Positions 23,871 to 48,210 of a DNA stretch of 64,000 nucleotides are shown here, one piece after another. Numbering within the stretch: position 1 is the stretch's first letter; every line of letters starts with the position of its first letter. This DNA comes from Dreissena polymorpha. Its lineage: Eukaryota > Mollusca > Bivalvia > Myida > Dreissenidae. The stretch is from assembly GCF_020536995.1 (NCBI RefSeq), contig NC_068364.1:50886908-50950907 (forward strand), given 5' to 3'. The notes beneath the pieces were generated by a model. The model ran no database searches. It saw only the letters and a program-made list of their open reading frames with translations, and was not told the origin of the DNA. The translations under genes and the position numbers were made by a program.

Positions 23871-25106
23871 ATACAAATCATATCATGTTCAAAAGTTTAG
23901 GGTTTTTTATCTTTTAATATTTCATTTTCTTATGATTTTCCCTTCACTGGGCATGATTCTTATATTTTAGTATATGGATCAAAAGCTGTCTTTGAAATGT
24001 GGAAGCCAATAGCTATATATATATCGACATTCAATATTGTTTTACAAAAGTTTGTATCGTTGATTGGTTACCTTAATACTGTAGCTCCTACATAAAGTGC
24101 AGAAAACACACATGCTTGCGATGAATATGGATTATGGATTATGAAGTATCTAACATTTCAAAAAAAAATAACCTTGCTAAAAATGCTACATGAATATTGG
24201 TAGAGTTCTGGATAATTATCATTAATTGCCCCATGACAATGTAAAGGAAAAAAATATGGAAATCAATATCTTTAAAAACAATCATTGACCAAAGTCTAAA
24301 AGAAGATTAACATTATTTAAAGTACCGTCAATCCGACTTAGTGGGTGTGTGTTTTAATTTTAACTAGATTTTCGATTCCGAATTGTATATCCTTAACTTA
24401 TTTAGTAATTACATTTTAAATAACAACCCATTAATATATTCCCATTCTGATTATTGATGCGTATGTAACGATCAATAATTCGAACTTCTAATCTGCCCGT
24501 TCAAAGTCTATTTTCAAACCACTGGTTTCTTACAATATTTTGTTGCCACCTTTTCATTTTAAAAAAGTGTTTATATATTAAAGGATGGCGAAAATGCAAA
24601 TCAAAAATCAATAAATCAAATATTAATGAAATAAAACAAATAATGAATACAATATTTATTACAAACCACGACAATGTCCAATCAAGTTATGTAGTAAGAT
24701 CACTAATAAATTCCTCACCTGCACTGTGATCTGTCAATGGTAACCATTGTTAACGTTAAATTCGAAAAATCGCTGTGTCGAACTGTTTTTTTTTCGGTCC
24801 CTGAACTTTGAAATAACGTACTTGGACTTATTTTGAAAAGTATTTGATCTGGTCGCATTTATTAGTTATTGATTCTCACAGGACATGTATTGAAACGTAG
24901 TCAAGCGTAACACAAATATCCGTTTCAACAATTATACATGTCACATCATGGATGCATTAAAAGGTAAACGAGGACAGGGACAATGTCGGATCAGGCACGA
25001 TATAAAAACATAATAATTAACATAATTTAACACATTTTCTTCTCCAGAGACTTATATTAATATAATCCAGTTATAACATGGTTCATATTCATATTACTTT
25101 TCATTT
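23871..25106. other. AT-rich non-coding stretch
   Basis: I see nothing supportable. Confidence 0.4.
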
Positions 25107-27762
25107 TTAGCTCATCTATTTTTTGAAAAAAAAAAAATGAGCTATTGTCATCACCTTGGCGTCGGCGTCAGCGTCAGCGTCCGGTTAAGTTTTGCGTTTA
25201 GGTCCATTTTTCTCATAAACTATCAATGCTAGTGCATTCAAACTTGGTACACTTACTAACTATCATGAGGGAAATGCGCAGGCAAAGTAAGATAACTCTG
25301 GCGTGCATTTTGACAGAATTATGTGCCCTTTTTATACTTAGAAAATTGAAAAATTTTGTTTAGCTTTGTGCTTAGGTCGATTTTATTCCTTAAGTATCAA
25401 AGCTATTGCTTTCTTACTTGCAACACTTACTAACTATCATAAGGGGACTGTGCAGGCAAAGTTATGTAACTCTGACTAGCATTTTGACAGAATTATGTGC
25501 CCTTTTTATACTTAGAAAATTGAAAATTTTGGTTAAGTTTTGTGTTTAGGTTCATTTTATTCCTTAAGTATCAAAGCTATTGCTTTAATACTTGCAACAC
25601 TTACTAACTATCATATGGGGACTGTGCAAGCAATGTTATGTAACTCTGACTGGTATTTTTACAGAATTATGTGCCCTTTTTATACTTGAAAAATTCAAAT
25701 TTGGTTAAGTTTTGTGTTTAGGTCCACTTTATTCCTAAATTATCAAAGATATTGCTTTCATACTTGCAACACTTACTAACTAACATAAGGGGACTGTGCA
25801 GGCAAAGTTATGTAACTCTGACTGGCATTTTGACGGAATTATGGGCCCTTTATACTTAGAAAATTGAAAATCAAGGTAAGTTTTGTGTCCACTTTACCCG
25901 TTAAGTATCATAGATATTGCTTTCATACTTGGAACACTCGCAAACTATCATAAGGGGACAGTAAAGGACAAGTTGCATAACGCTGGTTGTCATTTTTACA
26001 GAATTATGGCCCTTTTTTGACTTAGTAACTTTGAATATATGGTTAAATTTTGTGTTTAGATCCACTTTACATCTAAAGTATCAATGCTTTTGCTTTCAAA
26101 CTTCAAATACTTTTATGCTATAATGAGGGTACTGTACCTGGCAAGTTGAATTTTACCTTAACCTTTGAATGACCTTGACTCTCAAGGTCAAATTATTAAA
26201 ATTTGCTAAAATTGGCATAACTTCTTTATTTATGATAAGATTTGATTGATACTTTGAAAAAACAACTCTTACCTGACATACCACAATAGACTCCACCCAA
26301 ACCATCCCCCAAGCCCCCCCCCCCCCCAACACACACACGAATCCCCCCCCCCCAAAAAAAAGATATTTTTTCTTAAAGATAATCTAACAAATGACCACCA
26401 CACCCTCACACTATACCCCCCCCCCAACCCAACCCTCCCCCCCCAAAAAAAATTCATTTAAACATGGTTAAACAAGAGCGCCGCATGACGGAGCAATATA
26501 CGCCCGATTCGTGTGCCATTGGAGATGATACACTGATGATTGATGTATTTGTTTTGGAAATAAGCAAAAAAAACAACAACAACTTATATAACGGATATAT
26601 TCATATATATGCATTGATATCAATAAGTGTACACTTAGTCTCATTTGTTCTCTAAAACATAATATTTAAATCACTAATTGACCCTATGACCTAGTTCTTG
26701 ACCCGACATGACCCATATTCGAACTTGACCTAGATATCAACTAGATGCAACTACTGACCAAGTTTGGTAAAGATCGGATGAATACAATTTGAATAAGAGT
26801 CCGGACAAAGTGGCGCTGTTGAAAATGGACTAATTGACCCTATGACCTAGTTTTTTACCTGGCATGACCCATATTCGAACTTGGCCTAGATATCAACTAG
26901 ATGCAACTACTGACCAAGTTTGGTGAAGATAAGATTTATACAATTTGAATTAGAGTCCGGACAAAGTAAAATGCACTAATTGACCCTTTGACCTAGTTTT
27001 TGACCCAGCATGACCCATATTCGGACTTGACCTAGATATCAACTAGATGCAACTACTGACCAAGTTTGGTGAAGATCGGATGAATACAATTTGAATTAGA
27101 GTCCGGACAAAGTGGCGCCGTTGAAAATGCACTAATTGACCTTATGACCTAGTTTTTGACCCGGCATGACCCATATTCGAACTTGGCCTATATATCAACT
27201 AGATGCAACTGCTGACCAAGTTTGGTGAAGATCGGGTGAATACAATTTGAAATAGAGTCCGGACAAAGTGGCCCCTTTGAAAATGCACTTATTGACCCTA
27301 TGACCTAGTTTTTGACCCGGCATGACCCATATTCGAACTTGGCCTAGATATCAACTAGATGCAACTGCTGACCAAGTTTGGTTAAGATCGGATGAATACA
27401 ATTTGAATTAGAGTCCGGACAAAGTGATGCCTTCCGCCCGCCGCCCGCCCGCCCGCCGCCCGCCCGCCAAGGGGTTTCACATAATACGTCCCGTATTTTA
27501 TACGGGCGTATAAAAACACATTTTTTTGTATTATTTATTTTTGAAATACTGTCCGACCATACCACGCAAGAATCCCCCCATCCCCCAAAAAATGCATTTT
27601 TTTGCATTTTTGGAAGAAAATGTAATAAATGGCCACACCCCAACACTATACAACCCCTCCACTCCACCCCTCCTTCCTTTGTGATTGAAATTGAGATAGG
27701 TCCCTTCACCTTTAAAAAGAAAAATAGATGAGCGATCTGCACCCGTAAGGCGGTGCTCTTGT
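25107..27762 (+). mobile_element. TIR element with ~185-bp tandem units, copy 1 (carries a nested element)
   Basis: It starts TTTTAGCTCATCTATTTTTTG and ends AAAATAGATGAGCGATCTGC...GGTGCTCTTG, so the ends share the inverted block GCTCATCTATTTTT. Inside are about five ~185-bp direct units ('taagttttgtgtttaggtccattttattcc' ... 'acagaattatgtgcccttttt'). A unique right half with CTTGACTCTCAAGGTCAAATT and C-rich runs follows. No transposase is seen, so it is non-autonomous. A second copy at 55147-56550 lacks the insertion at 26472-27511. Confidence 0.85.
26472..27511 (+). mobile_element. Nested tandem-unit element (about five 155-bp units)
   Basis: It begins CAAGAGCGCCGCATGACGG and ends with a GCC-rich run and the hairpin CCCGTATTTTATACGGG followed by CGTA. 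About five direct units of ~155 bp start near 26672, 26829, 26976, 27132 and 27287. Each contains GACCTAGTTTTTGACCCGGC and GACCAAGTTTGGTGAAGATC. The host element's other copy has the uninterrupted site GGTTAAAAAACACAAAT near 56315, which fixes the insertion point. The units are homologous to those at 59975-61370 in inverse orientation. Confidence 0.85.
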
Positions 27763-27920
27763 TAAAAAACGAAATTACATTGGAAACCACAGTTGTTGGA
27801 ATAAATATACAATATACATTGAAAATATGTGTTTACTTCGCATAAGAAATTATATGTAATTATGTATGCTGCTGCATCTTATATACAAATGTTAAAACCC
27901 ACATATGTCACCGCAAAGTT

Positions 27921-40409
<12,489 letters not shown>

Positions 40410-41179
40410 GGCGCCTTAATATCAGCGAATTGAGTTCTTACGCAGACTTTTAAAATAAATAAACACTGATATCCGTTAATTTGTTTCAAAACGATCCAGC
40501 AAATGTCTTGATTTGTATATCAACGCTCATAACCCGTACAATGCAAACATTGATATAAACCCAGCTCACGCAGGAAGTACTGTTATGACTTTCTATTTAA
40601 TGAATCCGACACCAAGTGTGTATACGCTGTTACAAACCGGATTTATGTAATTCATCTTAAGTGTGGCACTTGATTAGCTTGCTTTGGTCCAATGTAAGAC
40701 TTCAAATTCATAGAATTATTGTTGAAAACAGCGAGATACTTGAAATTTGAGACGAACATACAATTAGTTGAAGCAAAGCTAAACGTCAAATACCACAAAC
40801 AAGTTTAGGATCGGCACACAAAATTAAGGTCGGTCAGATTTGTAGTGAAAACATACAAGTTTTTACGCCTTAATCAAAGCTCAGATATCGGTAAACAGTC
40901 ATGCTTCTAGTATAATCATATTTTGTGTTTGAAATACACTATTACATGAACATAGTTATTACATATTTACGACAATTATGGTTACTATTTATACGTGCTT
41001 CTATATATGTTATCATAAATATATATATACAGCACATGCATAGCTTGTGGTCGTCAATATATGGCATCTTCTATAGTGTAGCCCAATATCACGCCAACTA
41101 ATAATAGATCAAACAAGCATTACAATTATAATGCGAAGCATCCATATAATAAAAATACAATTCTGAACATTATTAAGTG
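40410..41179. other. 5' flank of the fibrinogen-related gene
   Basis: The promoter should lie here. Apart from the TATA-like run at 40449-40465 I see no convincing motif. Confidence 0.45.
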
Positions 41180-41380
41180 TGTAGCAGGGTTCGGTATAAG
41201 GAGAACTTATACTGCCTTGCTATATATGAGCTAGCTTTTATAGCGACGCGGTAGAGTGTCTGCCTGATTTGGAACCGTGAGGTCCCGGGTTCAATCCCCA
41301 TTGTGGTCGGGGATTTTTCTGGCTGGGTTAGGTACATTGGCGCCCAACGTAAAAACAAAACATTTGTGTTAGATGTCCCA
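41180..41380 (+). repeat. tRNA-derived SINE, copy 1
   Basis: It starts GCAGGGTTCGGTATAAGGAG. It has an A-box-like TAGCGACGCGGTAGAGTG and B-box-like GGTTCAATCC at tRNA spacing, then GGGGATTTTTCTGGCTGGGT. Near-identical copy 2 follows 260 bp later. Confidence 0.75.
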
Positions 41381-41437
41381 AAGATGTCATTGCATTAGGA
41401 AATTCGTGGAAGAATTTCACAATTTGAGGGTGTGTGT

Positions 41438-41650
41438 CTAGCAGGGTTCGGTATAAGGAGAACTTATACTGCCTTGCTATATGAGCTAGATTTTATAGCG
41501 ACGCGGTAGAATGTCTGCCTGATTTGGAACCGGGAGGTCCCGGGTTCAATCAACATTGTAGTCGGGGATTTTTCTGGCTGGGTTACATGGAGATCGTAGT
41601 TCAATCCCCCGTTGGAACTCAGGATTTTTTCACTTCAATCGCGACAAGGC
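41438..41650 (+). repeat. tRNA-derived SINE, copy 2 joined to a partial copy
   Basis: It repeats copy 1 almost base for base up to GGGGATTTTTCTGGCTGGGT. It is then followed directly by a third B-box-like segment (GTAGTTCAATCCCCCGTTGG) and AACTCAGGATTTTT. Confidence 0.72.
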
Positions 41651-41764
41651 GAACGATTCAAAAAGTTGGCGTGAGCTGTTTAATGGTTTCTGAATATGGC
41701 CATGCGGATGCAAGACATGCTGTAGCGGGCGTGTCTTGGACTTGAAACATTAAGAGGGGGAGGA

Positions 41765-41895
41765 TTGTAGTGAAATAATGTCACTCCCAACAGCGTTGCT
41801 GTTGGACTAGCTCTTTAGCGACGCGGTTAGAGTGTCTGACTACCACTCTGGAGGTCGAGGGTTAAATCCCCCGTCGGAGCTCAGGATTTTTCAGT
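41765..41895 (+). repeat. tRNA-derived SINE, subfamily 2
   Basis: It contains TGTCACTCCCAACAGCGTTG, TAGCGACGCGGTTAGAGTGT, GTCGAGGGTTAAATCCCCCG and AGCTCAGGATTTTTCAG. The copy at 45365-46415 on the minus strand is the same subfamily. Confidence 0.72.
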
Positions 41896-42563
41896 TTAAT
41901 AATAATCACGAATATGATACATCAAACCTAAGAAATATTTCATGAACAAAATATTTCAAGATAAAATATATAATAAAATAAATTGGGGTTAGTTGTCTTT
42001 TGGTTGGGGCGAGTTGTCCACTATATTTGAGGAGAGTTGACTATTTTTGGAGGCGAGTAGTCTGGCGCCAATTTAATTATCATTCACGTGAGTGTTTAAT
42101 TACTGAATTTTTTAATTTGGTTCTCTGTTCTAAAAATACTTTCTTTGCCACACAAAAGACACAAATTATATATATATATAAATCTGTCACCATAATGTTA
42201 TTATCTTTCTCACAAAGAGTTTTGTAAACTTGCAAAAAAGTGGTTAAATAATCGTTGTGTTCCGCATTTTAGCTGAAACTTACTTCCGCTTTAATTTGCG
42301 CATGCGTACTTACCAAAAATAATTTCTGCGGTCGAAATCTTGGTATCATCCCGCAATTTCGACTTCGATTTTCTCCCATGATAAAAATGATTCTTTGATA
42401 TACAAGGACAGGTATATTTTGTATACTATAATTCAATATTTTAACCACAAAACATAGCTGTAACGACACACTGTTCTTTGAAATATCAGTTTTAGTTGAC
42501 TCTGGAATGTTTTTTACCCTCGCACCGGTTTGCTGTCAATGTAAACAACTGCGTTGAAGAGAC
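41896..42563. other. Non-coding stretch with GAGTTGTC-like repeats
   Basis: Near 41983-42062 variants of 'ggcgagttgtc' recur four times. Otherwise no gene is seen. Confidence 0.4.
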
Positions 42564-44868
42564 CAGGGATGGAAATTAGTGGTTGCCAGTGAGCCCTGGG
42601 CCAGTACATTTTGGCCTGGGCAACTCAAATTTAAAAGTTAGAAGTCCGGCTGGGCAACTTGCTTTTTAAGCTTGAAACAATTCAGTGCATTTAAACATTT
42701 AATGAAATTGGTGACTGTTAGTTCTGGCTACCATACAGTTAAATCCGGTAATCTTGCGCGTCCGGTAATCTTGCGCACTTCGCATTTGCGAATCTCGCAG
42801 ACGACAAATGGTTTTCTTTAGTGATGAAAGATGGAATTTCACATTTTTAATAATTAACGGATTTAAAAGGTACGTATTCCATGCAAAATAAAATTTGATA
42901 ATAACTTTTTAACACGGGTTGCGTCATCCTTATACATCGTAAACACTGGCCCACTTACGAAAAAATCGAAATGAATCACAAATTCCCTGCAGTCTTTAGC
43001 GTTTTCATGCTTAAAATTAAGAATTCATAATGCCAACGTGTAATTTAGCATTCCATTGAATATCCGATCAGTTATGGTATTTTTGGCCATGAAAAATATA
43101 TTGCATCAGACCAACATAAGTCAATTATTTCCCGTAGTCATTATTTCCCGCCATTCTGTCAAACCAATTTGGTATGATCTCCACATGCGCAATGGCCTAC
43201 TTTTTATATTTTCTGTAAACTATGGAAGCATGATTGTAGTAAAATCAAACCCATTATGCATAAAAAAAAATATCACGCATACCGGTACCTTTTTATTAAT
43301 TGTATACTATTACTAGTGACTATATTATTTGTTGATTTGTAGTGAACAAAAACTGCACTAGAAATCAACATTTAATTTCAATGGTTTTACAAGCGGATTT
43401 TTTAAATATTTTTCTGGAATGTTTTTTGTCAATTATTGGACACCATTTGTCTACAATTTTGCCTAAACGAGGTCATTACAGAAAGTGCACAAGATTACCG
43501 GACACTGTGATAGTTTGAAAATGAGGTGAGTCATGTTTGTTTTGAAATCAAATCGGACAGTTCTTCACTGAATTAATCAGATATTTTTGTGTTAATAAGC
43601 ACGTGAATTTATTATTTCCATAATAAATTTAGATATTAGGTTGTCAATTTATAAAAGAACATGTTTTTAAACCAATTGACCCTTAACTGCGCAAGATTAC
43701 CGGACAGCATCGTAACTTTAAATGTCGCTTTTTATGATTTTTGACTGGCGCGACTTTATAGTTATGGACCAACCCCATTAGGAAAGTCAACCAGAAATTC
43801 CCGAAAAAGTTGACAGTTAACAAAGACCGGTTCAAAACAGCTTTCAAATGCAGTTATTGGCCCAAATCAACCACTTGATCGGAAAGATTGACATTTTTCA
43901 CATTTAACTGATATATTCTTTCACAAAATACTATCTTAAACATTTAAAATTTATCTATTCTGCTCTTACATATCGAGAAAAACAGCGATGTGACAGACTT
44001 TCTTGAAATGCGAATCTCCCGAGATTTCACGGTCATATGACGTTATTTCTATTTTTAGTAACATGTCATGTGCTCAAGTGTTTTCAAATTCAGAATGACA
44101 TATTTTAGATTATTCTGGCTTGTTTTGTAAACAAATTGTAGTGTAAATACAAACTCAAAGTAAATATTATTTAAAACTACCTGATTTAGACTGAAATCAG
44201 TCTTATAATCCACCAGACGTAATTTGTTAATCACAAATAATAGATTTGAGAAAACGAAAGTAATGTTTTCAATTTCAGCATAAAATGTCAAGGTCGATCC
44301 GAATGAAAACTCGTCACGCGACAATGGCGTCAAAATTGTGAATTTCAGACTGATGAGAGTTATTTTCATCTATTGTAAGATGCATTTGAACCTTAAAATA
44401 TTCCTCGATCCAGTAATTTATATTCATTCACCAATATATGTAGAAATGTATCCAAGAAAATGAGCATTCTTTGATTTATAGCGTGACATAAATATGTTAC
44501 GATTCTGGTTGACTTTCGATACGGGGTTTGCTTCAGCAGTACAGGTATGTCAATACTATATAAACTGTACGCTGAAGTTTCTTTAGCTAGGTGACTGTGA
44601 GTTAATAAATAGTTTAATAAAATTCATTTATAAAAGCCAATGAAATGATTTAACTCAGACTTATATTAAGACATCATACACAGAAAGTTTGTCAATTAAG
44701 CAATGTTGTTGTTTACTTATCTTTAATTTTACTAAAAGAAAGTCTTAGATACACACGACACTACATGTACATCGTACTGGGCTCGTTAGTCTTTAGCTGG
44801 GCAACCAAAATACTAAAGATGGTTGCCCGTGTGGGCAACCGATTGTAAAACGGTAGTTTCCATCCCTG
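42564..44868 (+). mobile_element. CAG..CTG TIR element E1 (2.3 kb), TSD GAGAC
   Basis: Left end CAGGGATGGAAATTAGTGG, right end inverse CAGGGATGGAAACTACCG. A direct GAGAC lies at 42559-42563 and 44869-44873. GGGCAACC/GGTTGCC motifs recur just inside both ends. No transposase is recognised. A smaller inverted-repeat structure (42736-43507) sits inside. The diverged inverted fragment at 48652 matches its right end. Confidence 0.86.
42736..43507. repeat. Nested inverted-repeat element within E1
   Basis: TCCGGTAATCTTGCGC occurs twice in tandem at 42744 and 42761. Its inverse occurs at 43485-43503 and again at 43690-43704. The outer ends CAGTTAAATCCGG and CCGGACACTG suggest a separate TIR element, but no target duplication is seen. 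Confidence 0.6.
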
Positions 44869-44873
44869 GAGAC

Positions 44874-45364
44874 GTGAGACGGCATGTCTTGTTAAAGTTT
44901 GAACTTATATGGTGTTATTTAGTGTTGAAAGATGATATCGTGCCTGTCTAGTCAAGTAGTCTATGTAGTTTTCACACCAACATAATCATAAACCTGTCAG
45001 AAATTCTAATCTTGGTCTGATCTATTGATCTATTGAATGAGATGATGATTGATGAACGTTGAAATTTTCATTTAATATGTTAAAAAATGACGTTTTTTAA
45101 TCAAAGATGGTGCATATATTGAGCCGATTGCATATTATGGTATGGAAAAATATCGCTAAAACAATAGTAAACTTTATTTAATGAAGTGACTACATCAAAA
45201 CGTTTGTACAAATTAACCAATTGGTGCCAGCACAAAAACTTTTTGAAAGGAGTGCTGTATGAGAGGAATAACAAGAAGAAGAGGAAAAATATAATATTGA
45301 TAGCCAGACTGCCGAAAATTCAGGTTAATCAAATTGTCCAATCAAAGTGCAGGTGCTTCGTATT
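44874..45364. other. Non-coding stretch
   Basis: No gene recognised. Confidence 0.4.
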
Positions 45365-45437
45365 AATGTGAAAAATCCTGAGCTTCAGTGGGGAATCAAA
45401 CCCGCCTCCTCCAGAGTTGTAGTCAGACACTCTAACG

Positions 45438-46353
45438 CAGGCATTGAAGAATCCACTCCACCGCTCGCATATGCGAGTGAAGTTGACAGTCGGGCGAGTA
45501 AGTTTGTTAAATACTCGACCGACTGGGCGAGTGCTGTTTTTCAAGTTGAGAAATATAAATTCAGTTCAGGAACTCCTGCCACATCAATACAAAATTGCGA
45601 ACAATTTTTCGAACGAACACAAAAATAGGTTTAGTACACAAAGAACCTGCACTTTCGTTTTGACAATGAAAAATGACGTCACTGGCACAGTAAAAATAAT
45701 TCTCGAAATCTGCTGCACTCTTTTCGTAGGTGTCAGTGTTCTTAGCTAATCCATTAAAAGTGAAAAAAAAGTTAAATATATTGGTCATTCTGTGAAGAAT
45801 AAAATTTTATTTTAATGTAAATATCAATTAAAACTAATACATAACTGGTTAATTATAATACTTCTTATATTTAATTAAAAATAAACAGAAACTAAAATTA
45901 TTAATAAACAGAATAATTCGTGATCAGAAGCCTTAGCCAAAATTTACCATATTGTAACCATTTCTCAATCAAGCATGTCTTTCAGTAAAAGTTCGTCTGA
46001 AATATTAAAACTCAGCATGGAAAAGGGTTCTATTTTAAAATATCTGCAAGGTGGTGGAGACAGGGAACAGAAGAAAGGTCATCAAAACGAGAAGCGGAAA
46101 GTATTGAGAAAAGGAAACAGGTGCAGAAAACGTAAGGGAAGCAAATAAAATCCATCAGATAATTTAGTTAATTTATTTGCAGTTTAGTGTCAATATGTTA
46201 CGTAGGCTAAAAAGGTTCTGGTTGATCATAACTATAAATAAAGATTTTTTTTTTTTAAATGCAAGGCGAGTAGATTAAAGTGAAGGGCGAGTGGATTGTC
46301 AGGCCTACTTGCCGTGCAGGGCGTGTGGCTCTGGAAAAATTCTTCAATGCCTG
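45438..46353 (+). mobile_element. CAG..CTG TIR element E2 (916 bp)
   Basis: Perfect 15-bp TIRs CAGGCATTGAAGAAT / ATTCTTCAATGCCTG. The flanks TAACG and TAACT suggest a 4-5 bp duplication of the SINE sequence. GGCGAGT motifs recur inside both ends. One short open frame remains (45975-46148). Confidence 0.88.
45975..46148 (+). pseudogene. 57-codon basic open frame in E2, possible transposase exon remnant
   Basis: It starts MSFSKSSSEILKLS, then GSILKYLQGGGDRE and a Lys/Arg-rich end (RKGNRCRKRKGSK). Short basic N-terminal exons of this type occur in hAT-like transposases, so this may be what an internal deletion left. It is unproven. Confidence 0.35.
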
Positions 46354-46415
46354 TAACTGTTGTAAAGAGCTAGCCCAACAGCAAGGCTGTTGGAAGTGAC
46401 ATTATTTCACTACAT

Positions 46416-46781
46416 TATGATGCTAATGAAGAATGTGCACACTAATGTACAGACATGTTCATAGCAGAATGTCTAATTTACACAGGACATATCATGGTCA
46501 GATTTCCAATTTATTGTTTAGTTTTCAAAATAACTACACAGGACGATATTTAAACTGAAGCATATTTCGTATGAATATTAAACTTATAGTTATAAGCAAC
46601 CGTGCATAGCGAGTCTATTGTGTTTAAGCTTAAAAATGAATGCAATAATGGTTTGTCAAGTTATTTTTAAATTTGTCTGGACAATTAATGTTTGAGAGTA
46701 CATTGAAAAGAAATGTATTGCCAAAATAATTATTATGAGAGACTTTTATAATTATATATTATAGTTTGTTGTGTTCTTTTT
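46416..46781. other. Non-coding stretch
   Basis: No gene recognised. Confidence 0.4.
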
Positions 46782-47000
46782 TATGTCCCCCACCACTATA
46801 GTGGGGGACATATTGTTTTTGCCCTGACTGTTGGTTTGTGTGTGTGTTTGTTTGTTTGTTTGTTTGCACCAACTTTAACATTTGCAACAACTTTTTCAAT
46901 ATTGAAGATAGCAACTTGATATTTGGCATGCATGTGTATCTCATGGAGCTGCACATTTTGAGTGGTGAAAGGTCAAGGTCATCTTTCAAGGTCAAAGGTC

Positions 47001-47349
47001 CAGCGCCCTCACACTACTTTGGGGGAAGGGGTCCGCAGCCCTTAGGAGGGGGAATTTCGCTGTGTTTCCCTTTTTGGGGGATTTTTTTACTTACTCTCTC
47101 ATTATTACATTGTACATGTTTGCACTATATTCATGGCATTTTTCATAATTTAGTATGTTTGCAATGATTAAATTGAAATATGATTGTGATATAATAATCA
47201 TGAGACACATCTTTCTATTAAAAAAAAAAAAAAAAAATTTTTTTTTTTAGTGGGAATTTTTCCCCCCAAAAAAGGGGGGAAAAGTATACTTTTCAGGTGG
47301 GGGACTGCTGCCGAATTTCGGCGGCAGATTTAATAGATTGAGGGCCCTG
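47001..47349 (+). mobile_element. CAG..CTG TIR element E8 (349 bp), TSD AGGTC
   Basis: Ends CAGCGCCCTCA and TGAGGGCCCTG (10 of 11 inverted). A direct AGGTC lies at 46996-47000 and 47350-47354. Inside are TTTGGGGGAAGGGG and a long A/T run (47220-47249). The internal block resembles E9, so E8 is probably a shorter relative. Confidence 0.87.
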
Positions 47350-47382
47350 AGGTCAAATATATAGCTTCAAAGTGGCGCAAAA

Positions 47383-48196
47383 TGTTTTTTTCAGTTTTGG
47401 GGGAAGGGGGTCGGGTCCCCTGAGAGGGGGAAAATTCGCGCGTAAATGGGGAAAAGGGGGAAATTTCTATGCTTAGCTAGTAACTGTACAAAATCAAGTT
47501 TTAACACTATAATTCACCATACAGAGGGAGAAAAACATAATTCAAACTCTTTTATTCATTAACATGTTATGTTCATGTTCAAAGGTCAACATTTCTGGGC
47601 TTTTCAGCGAATTTTCTGGTTCAATTATTCTGGTGACCTCCTCTTCACCAAGTCTCTCCGTGTGCAGACAAAGCCTGATCAGGGACTTCAGTGTAGCTTC
47701 CCTAAGCCTGTTTCTCTGTGGGGTGCAAAGCAGGTTGAGCAAACTAAACAGTCTTTCAACACTCTCTTGATCGGACGTTTCTGGCGTTTCACTGCCGGCA
47801 TTTGAAGAAGACTGACTTTTAAGTTGTACTTGTTTGAAAAGAATATCAATTTATTTTTAACTTAAAACAGATTTGTCAATTTTTTTACTATAGCTTTTGT
47901 TGTTGTGCGACATGTTGGAATACGTATTGTTTGAGGTAGATGTCGTAAAGCGAAAGTCGTGATAGTGAACTACGTATGGTTTGCGGTAAAGGCTTAAATA
48001 AAGTAAACACGCGGATGCAGTTCAGGAAAATTGTAGTAAATTCGTAACAAAAGACGTATTTAAATGAGGTATTGATTAAAATTGAATAACACTTCCGAGA
48101 GGGGAATTTAAAAAATATTTGGGGGAAAAATATATACTCTAAAGATGGGGGAATGGGGCCGAATAACGCCGAATATTTCATAAAAAAAAAACACTG
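47383..48196 (-). mobile_element. Element E9 (~814 bp) with a transposase remnant
   Basis: The right end is ...CATAAAAAAAAAACACTG. The left end appears to have lost its terminal CAG (TGTTTTTTTCAGTTTTGG). AAAA flanks both sides. TTTTGGGGGAAGGGGG inside the left end matches E8. It carries the hAT-like open frame at 47542-47830. Confidence 0.62.
47542..47830 (-). pseudogene. hAT-like transposase C-terminal fragment
   Basis: About 95 codons: SSSNAGSETPETSDQESVER, then LFSLLNLLCTPQRNRLREAT, LKSLIRLCLHTERLG and a stop after MLMNKRV. The ER-L/M-F-S...R-x-R-L/M...T-L-x-x-L pattern resembles the dimerisation tail of hAT transposases (recalled). No DDE region or zinc finger is present. It looks like the last exon left in an internally deleted element. 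Confidence 0.6.
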
Positions 48197-48210
48197 AAAA
48201 GGGGGACATA

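Larger units (their letters stand above)
45365..46415 (-). repeat. tRNA-derived SINE split by element E2
   Basis: On the minus strand, 46415-46354 plus 45437-45365 together give the subfamily-2 SINE: CACTTCCAACAGC..., GCTCTTTACAACAGTTA / GTTAGAGTGTCTGACTAC, GGTTTGATTCCCC. The two halves are separated exactly by E2. Confidence 0.82.
46782..48210 (+). mobile_element. ATGTCCCCCACC element E6, interrupted by E8 and E9
   Basis: The left end is a hairpin, ATGTCCCCCACC..GGTGGGGGACAT-like (46783-46811). The right end is GGGGGACATA at 48201-48210. Its own DNA is 46782-47000, 47350-47382 and 48197-48210. The block AGGTCAAGGTCATC...AAAGGTC continues as AGGTCAAATATATAGC across E8. Confidence 0.78.

Noticed and set aside
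26672-27440. CRISPR-like array of direct repeats
   Set aside because: The units are ~155 bp, contiguous and without spacers, in eukaryotic DNA. They are tandem cores of a mobile element.
42564-44868. Canonical hAT assignment for E1 and relatives
   Set aside because: The flanking duplications are 5-6 bp, not 8, and no full transposase is present, so I only call them CAG..CTG TIR elements with a hAT-like hint.
45329-45788. Several overlapping 70-100 codon frames on both strands
   Set aside because: They lie across a SINE and element E2 and depend on element sequence. None has domain character.
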